Assembly: GCA_009705435.1 (NCBI GenBank)
Contig: WLTJ01000061.1
Span: forward strand, 1-8,134
Direction of reading: 5' to 3'
DNA: 8,134 nt
Origin: Actinomycetota bacterium
Lineage (GTDB): Bacteria; Actinomycetota; Acidimicrobiia; Acidimicrobiales; Ilumatobacteraceae
Shown: piece after piece, positions 6,489-8,134 of the stretch
How positions within the stretch are numbered: the first letter of the stretch is position 1
Layout: every line of letters begins with the position of its first letter
Notes under the pieces: generated by a model
What the model saw: only the letters and a program-made list of their open reading frames with translations
Told to the model about the DNA's origin: nothing
The model's database searches: none
Position numbers and translations under genes: made by a program

Positions 6489-7697
6489 ATGACTTTGCTT
6501 GAATCTCGTCCAGGTCCAGCAGATGTGACATACGGTTTATCCGATGCCGATCAGCATTACTACGAAGCTGAGGATGCAGTCACCCGTCACCTTCCTAAAG
6601 AGCACCGTTCAGTTGTGCGTTGGGTTGAAGTCGATGGACGTCGTTTAGTTCTAGTGGGGGACCGTCTGTTGTCCATTGTGCCGAATCCGACCTATGACCC
6701 AGTTGGTGTCCCTGGCTCGTTAGAAGTTTATTTCCGTGCGCAGAATCACGAGGGTAAAGAGATTCGCGACATCATTGAGATGGCGCCGATTCCACCTGCG
6801 GCCCGCGATCGCGTGGCTCGTGTTGCCAAGCTTGATGAGCAAGGTGTGGATCTTGCATGGGTGCTTCCGAGTTTGGGTCTTGGCCTTGAGGAAATGTTGG
6901 CTAAGGATGTCGATGCGTTGTATGCCGTGTTCCATAGCTACAACCAGTGGCTCGATGAGGACTGGGGTTACAACCGGGATGGGCGGATTCTCACCGGACC
7001 GTTGATGTCGCTGATTGACCCCGTGAAGGCTGAAGAAGAACTGAAGTTAGTGATTAAAAAGGGTGCGCGTTTCGTGACATTCCGTCCAGCACCAGTGCAG
7101 GCCCCTGATCGTTATCGATCACTTGCCGATCCGATCTATGACCGTTTCTGGCACACTGCAGCCGATGCTGGCGTCACGATCGCTTTCCACGGAGCGGACT
7201 CTGGTTACGGTATTTATCTTGAGCGCTGGGGCGAAAGCTTGAAGTACACAGGAATGAAGATGTCCACTTTGAGTGAAGTGATGGGCGTACATATTGAGCG
7301 TCCAGTCTTCGACCTCGTGGCCTCATTGATTTGTCATGGTCTTTTTGACAGAGTTCCCAACCTTCAGATCGCCACTGTTGAACTAGGCGCAGGGTGGGTT
7401 CCTGAATTGGTGAAGCGGCTCAAGCGCTCATACGGCAAAACACCTCAGCTTTATAGCCGAGATCCATTAGAGACTTTGCGCTCACATGTTTCAGTCGCAC
7501 CGTTCTATGAGGACGACATCACGATCCTTCGAGATCTCATTGGTGCCGACCGAATACTTCTCGGAAGCGACTGGCCACACCCAGAGGGCCTTGGCGCTCC
7601 ACGAGATTGGCTCGGTGACTTTGAGGGTCTTACGGTTGATGAGCGCCGTCTTGCGTTGCGTGACAACCTGCGAAGTCTCTGCGGTTTCTCGCTCTAA
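6489..7697 (+). CDS. Amidohydrolase_2 family metal-dependent hydrolase (TIM barrel)
   Basis: 402 residues, typical for the large amidohydrolase_2 proteins of actinobacteria. The first metal motif is D21-Q-H23 in DADQHYYE, the D-x-H form rather than HxH. The central histidine is H234 in IAFHGADSG; H283 lies in CHGLFDRVPNLQI; E298-L-G-A-G-W-V-P matches the common (F)ESGAGWVP block; and the catalytic aspartate is D361 in LLGSDWPHPEG. NLRSLCGF closes the protein. The residues support a working one-metal barrel (Zn or Mn) for hydrolysis or decarboxylation: the superfamily includes ACMSD, gamma-resorcylate decarboxylase and 2-pyrone-4,6-dicarboxylate hydrolase relatives, so an aromatic-acid type substrate is possible but not shown. 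No signal peptide. Transcribed alone from the TACAAT promoter and ends 15 bases from the convergent hotdog gene. Confidence 0.92.
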   Translation: MTLLESRPGPADVTYGLSDADQHYYEAEDAVTRHLPKEHRSVVRWVEVDGRRLVLVGDRLLSIVPNPTYDPVGVPGSLEVYFRAQNHEGKEIRDIIEMAPIPPAARDRVARVAKLDEQGVDLAWVLPSLGLGLEEMLAKDVDALYAVFHSYNQWLDEDWGYNRDGRILTGPLMSLIDPVKAEEELKLVIKKGARFVTFRPAPVQAPDRYRSLADPIYDRFWHTAADAGVTIAFHGADSGYGIYLERWGESLKYTGMKMSTLSEVMGVHIERPVFDLVASLICHGLFDRVPNLQIATVELGAGWVPELVKRLKRSYGKTPQLYSRDPLETLRSHVSVAPFYEDDITILRDLIGADRILLGSDWPHPEGLGAPRDWLGDFEGLTVDERRLALRDNLRSLCGFSL

Positions 7698-7726
7698 TTC
7701 GCGAGCAAAGGTTTAGGGCTTGCGAA
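7698..7726. terminator. Hairpin between convergent genes, possible terminator
   Basis: TTCGCGAGC (7698-7706) and GCTTGCGAA (7718-7726) form a 9-base stem with one G-U pair in the rightward transcript, around an 11-base loop that contains the leftward gene's stop codon. It begins directly after the amidohydrolase stop. No T run follows on either strand, so it may block or slow polymerase or protect the 3' end rather than act alone. Confidence 0.45.
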
Positions 7727-8134
7727 AGGTTGCCGCGCAGGTGCTAACAACGCGATCGTGATTGCCACGGTCAATCAGATTGATACGGACGCCGAATTTT
7801 CCGTTTGCACCCTTGAATGCTTCGCCTTGTGTTTCGAAAGGTCCATTCTTGCCACGGTTGCAAAACATCACGTACCAGTCTTCAACTTGAAGATTCTCTT
7901 GGGCTAAGTCTTGAGCGAGTTCGCTAGCGGCGGCTTCAAGCACGATGTGTTGCGGACCAATGTGCAGAGCAGCATCAGGCGAAGCTAACTCTGCGGTGAG
8001 TATTGGCAGTTGCCAAAGACCGAGGCTGATTCTCGTCGCACCAAATACGTGGTGCAAGGGCGGTAGATCTGGTGAATCAACGACAGCGATTGGGGGATTA
8101 TCAATTTTTTCGTAACCTTCAGGAGCGTCGCCAA
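7713..8134 (-). CDS. Probable hotdog-fold (thioesterase-like) protein, C-terminal part (5' end outside window)
   Basis: The frame stays open to the right edge, giving 139 visible residues. The TTG at 8057 has no ribosome-binding site, and no ATG or GTG lies upstream in the window, so the gene starts further right. From about residue 26 the pattern suits a hotdog domain of the PaaI/acyl-CoA thioesterase kind: a helix IGPQHIVLEAAASELAQDLA (58-77), then strands VEDWYVMFCNRGKNGPFE (83-100), TQGEAFKG, GKFGVRINLIDRGNHDRVV and a final STCAATFR. The first ~25 residues are a proline-rich linker, so an earlier domain may precede it, as in two-hotdog proteins. Such proteins hydrolyse or hydrate acyl-CoA thioesters. 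I recognise the fold by pattern only and see no decisive catalytic residue. It converges with the amidohydrolase gene across 15 bases. Confidence 0.55.
   Translation of the reverse strand, partial: GDAPEGYEKIDNPPIAVVDSPDLPPLHHVFGATRISLGLWQLPILTAELASPDAALHIGPQHIVLEAAASELAQDLAQENLQVEDWYVMFCNRGKNGPFETQGEAFKGANGKFGVRINLIDRGNHDRVVSTCAATFRKP

Noticed and set aside
8055..8057. TTG as the start of the last gene
   Set aside because: No ribosome-binding site upstream, and the frame remains open with plausible protein sequence to the window edge.

Overview
The window reads as a stretch of actinobacterial (Actinomycetota) accessory catabolic DNA of moderate GC. I infer the phylum from the gene mix: an L-gulonolactone/alditol-type FAD oxidase with an N-terminal TNWAGNQ start, a PEP-utilising phosphohistidine protein, a tandem VOC protein, a SnoaL-like protein and an amidohydrolase_2 protein. 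A GTG start in a 4-base stop/start overlap and one probably leaderless gene also fit. A finer placement (for example an aquatic Acidimicrobiia-type lineage) is a guess. No rRNA, tRNA, CRISPR array, insertion sequence or phage gene was seen. Coding density is very high, and no gene-free stretch exceeds 300 bases.

Layout. (1) Bases 1-2711, rightward: the C-terminal part of a PEP-utilising (phosphohistidine) enzyme cut by the left window edge, then, 22 bases on with a strong ribosome-binding site, a beta-lactamase-fold serine hydrolase. A hairpin plus seven T ends this unit. (2) Bases 2744-4878, leftward: an SDR oxidoreductase followed, through a GTGA overlap, by a sugar-lactone/alditol oxidase with a histidine positioned for covalent FAD. 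(3) Bases 4943-5902, rightward: a tandem VOC-domain protein, divergent from the SDR across 64 bases that hold a spaced inverted repeat. (4) Bases 5899-6330, leftward: a SnoaL/NTF2-fold protein whose stop overlaps the VOC stop. (5) Bases 6489-7697, rightward: a TIM-barrel amidohydrolase, divergent from the SnoaL gene across 158 bases that hold a near-consensus -10 box and a palindrome. (6) Bases 7713-8134, leftward: the C-terminal part of a probable hotdog-fold (thioesterase-like) protein cut by the right edge.

How the genes may work together. Two redox enzymes (SDR, FAD oxidase), three hydrolase-type enzymes (serine hydrolase, amidohydrolase, hotdog protein), a VOC protein and a SnoaL-like protein suggest breakdown of cyclic, lactone or ester compounds. 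The substrate cannot be read from the sequence. Genes are arranged as convergent and divergent pairs, so any shared pathway would be held together by co-regulation rather than by one operon. I see no regulator or transporter gene in the window and no clear evidence of a defence or mobile system.
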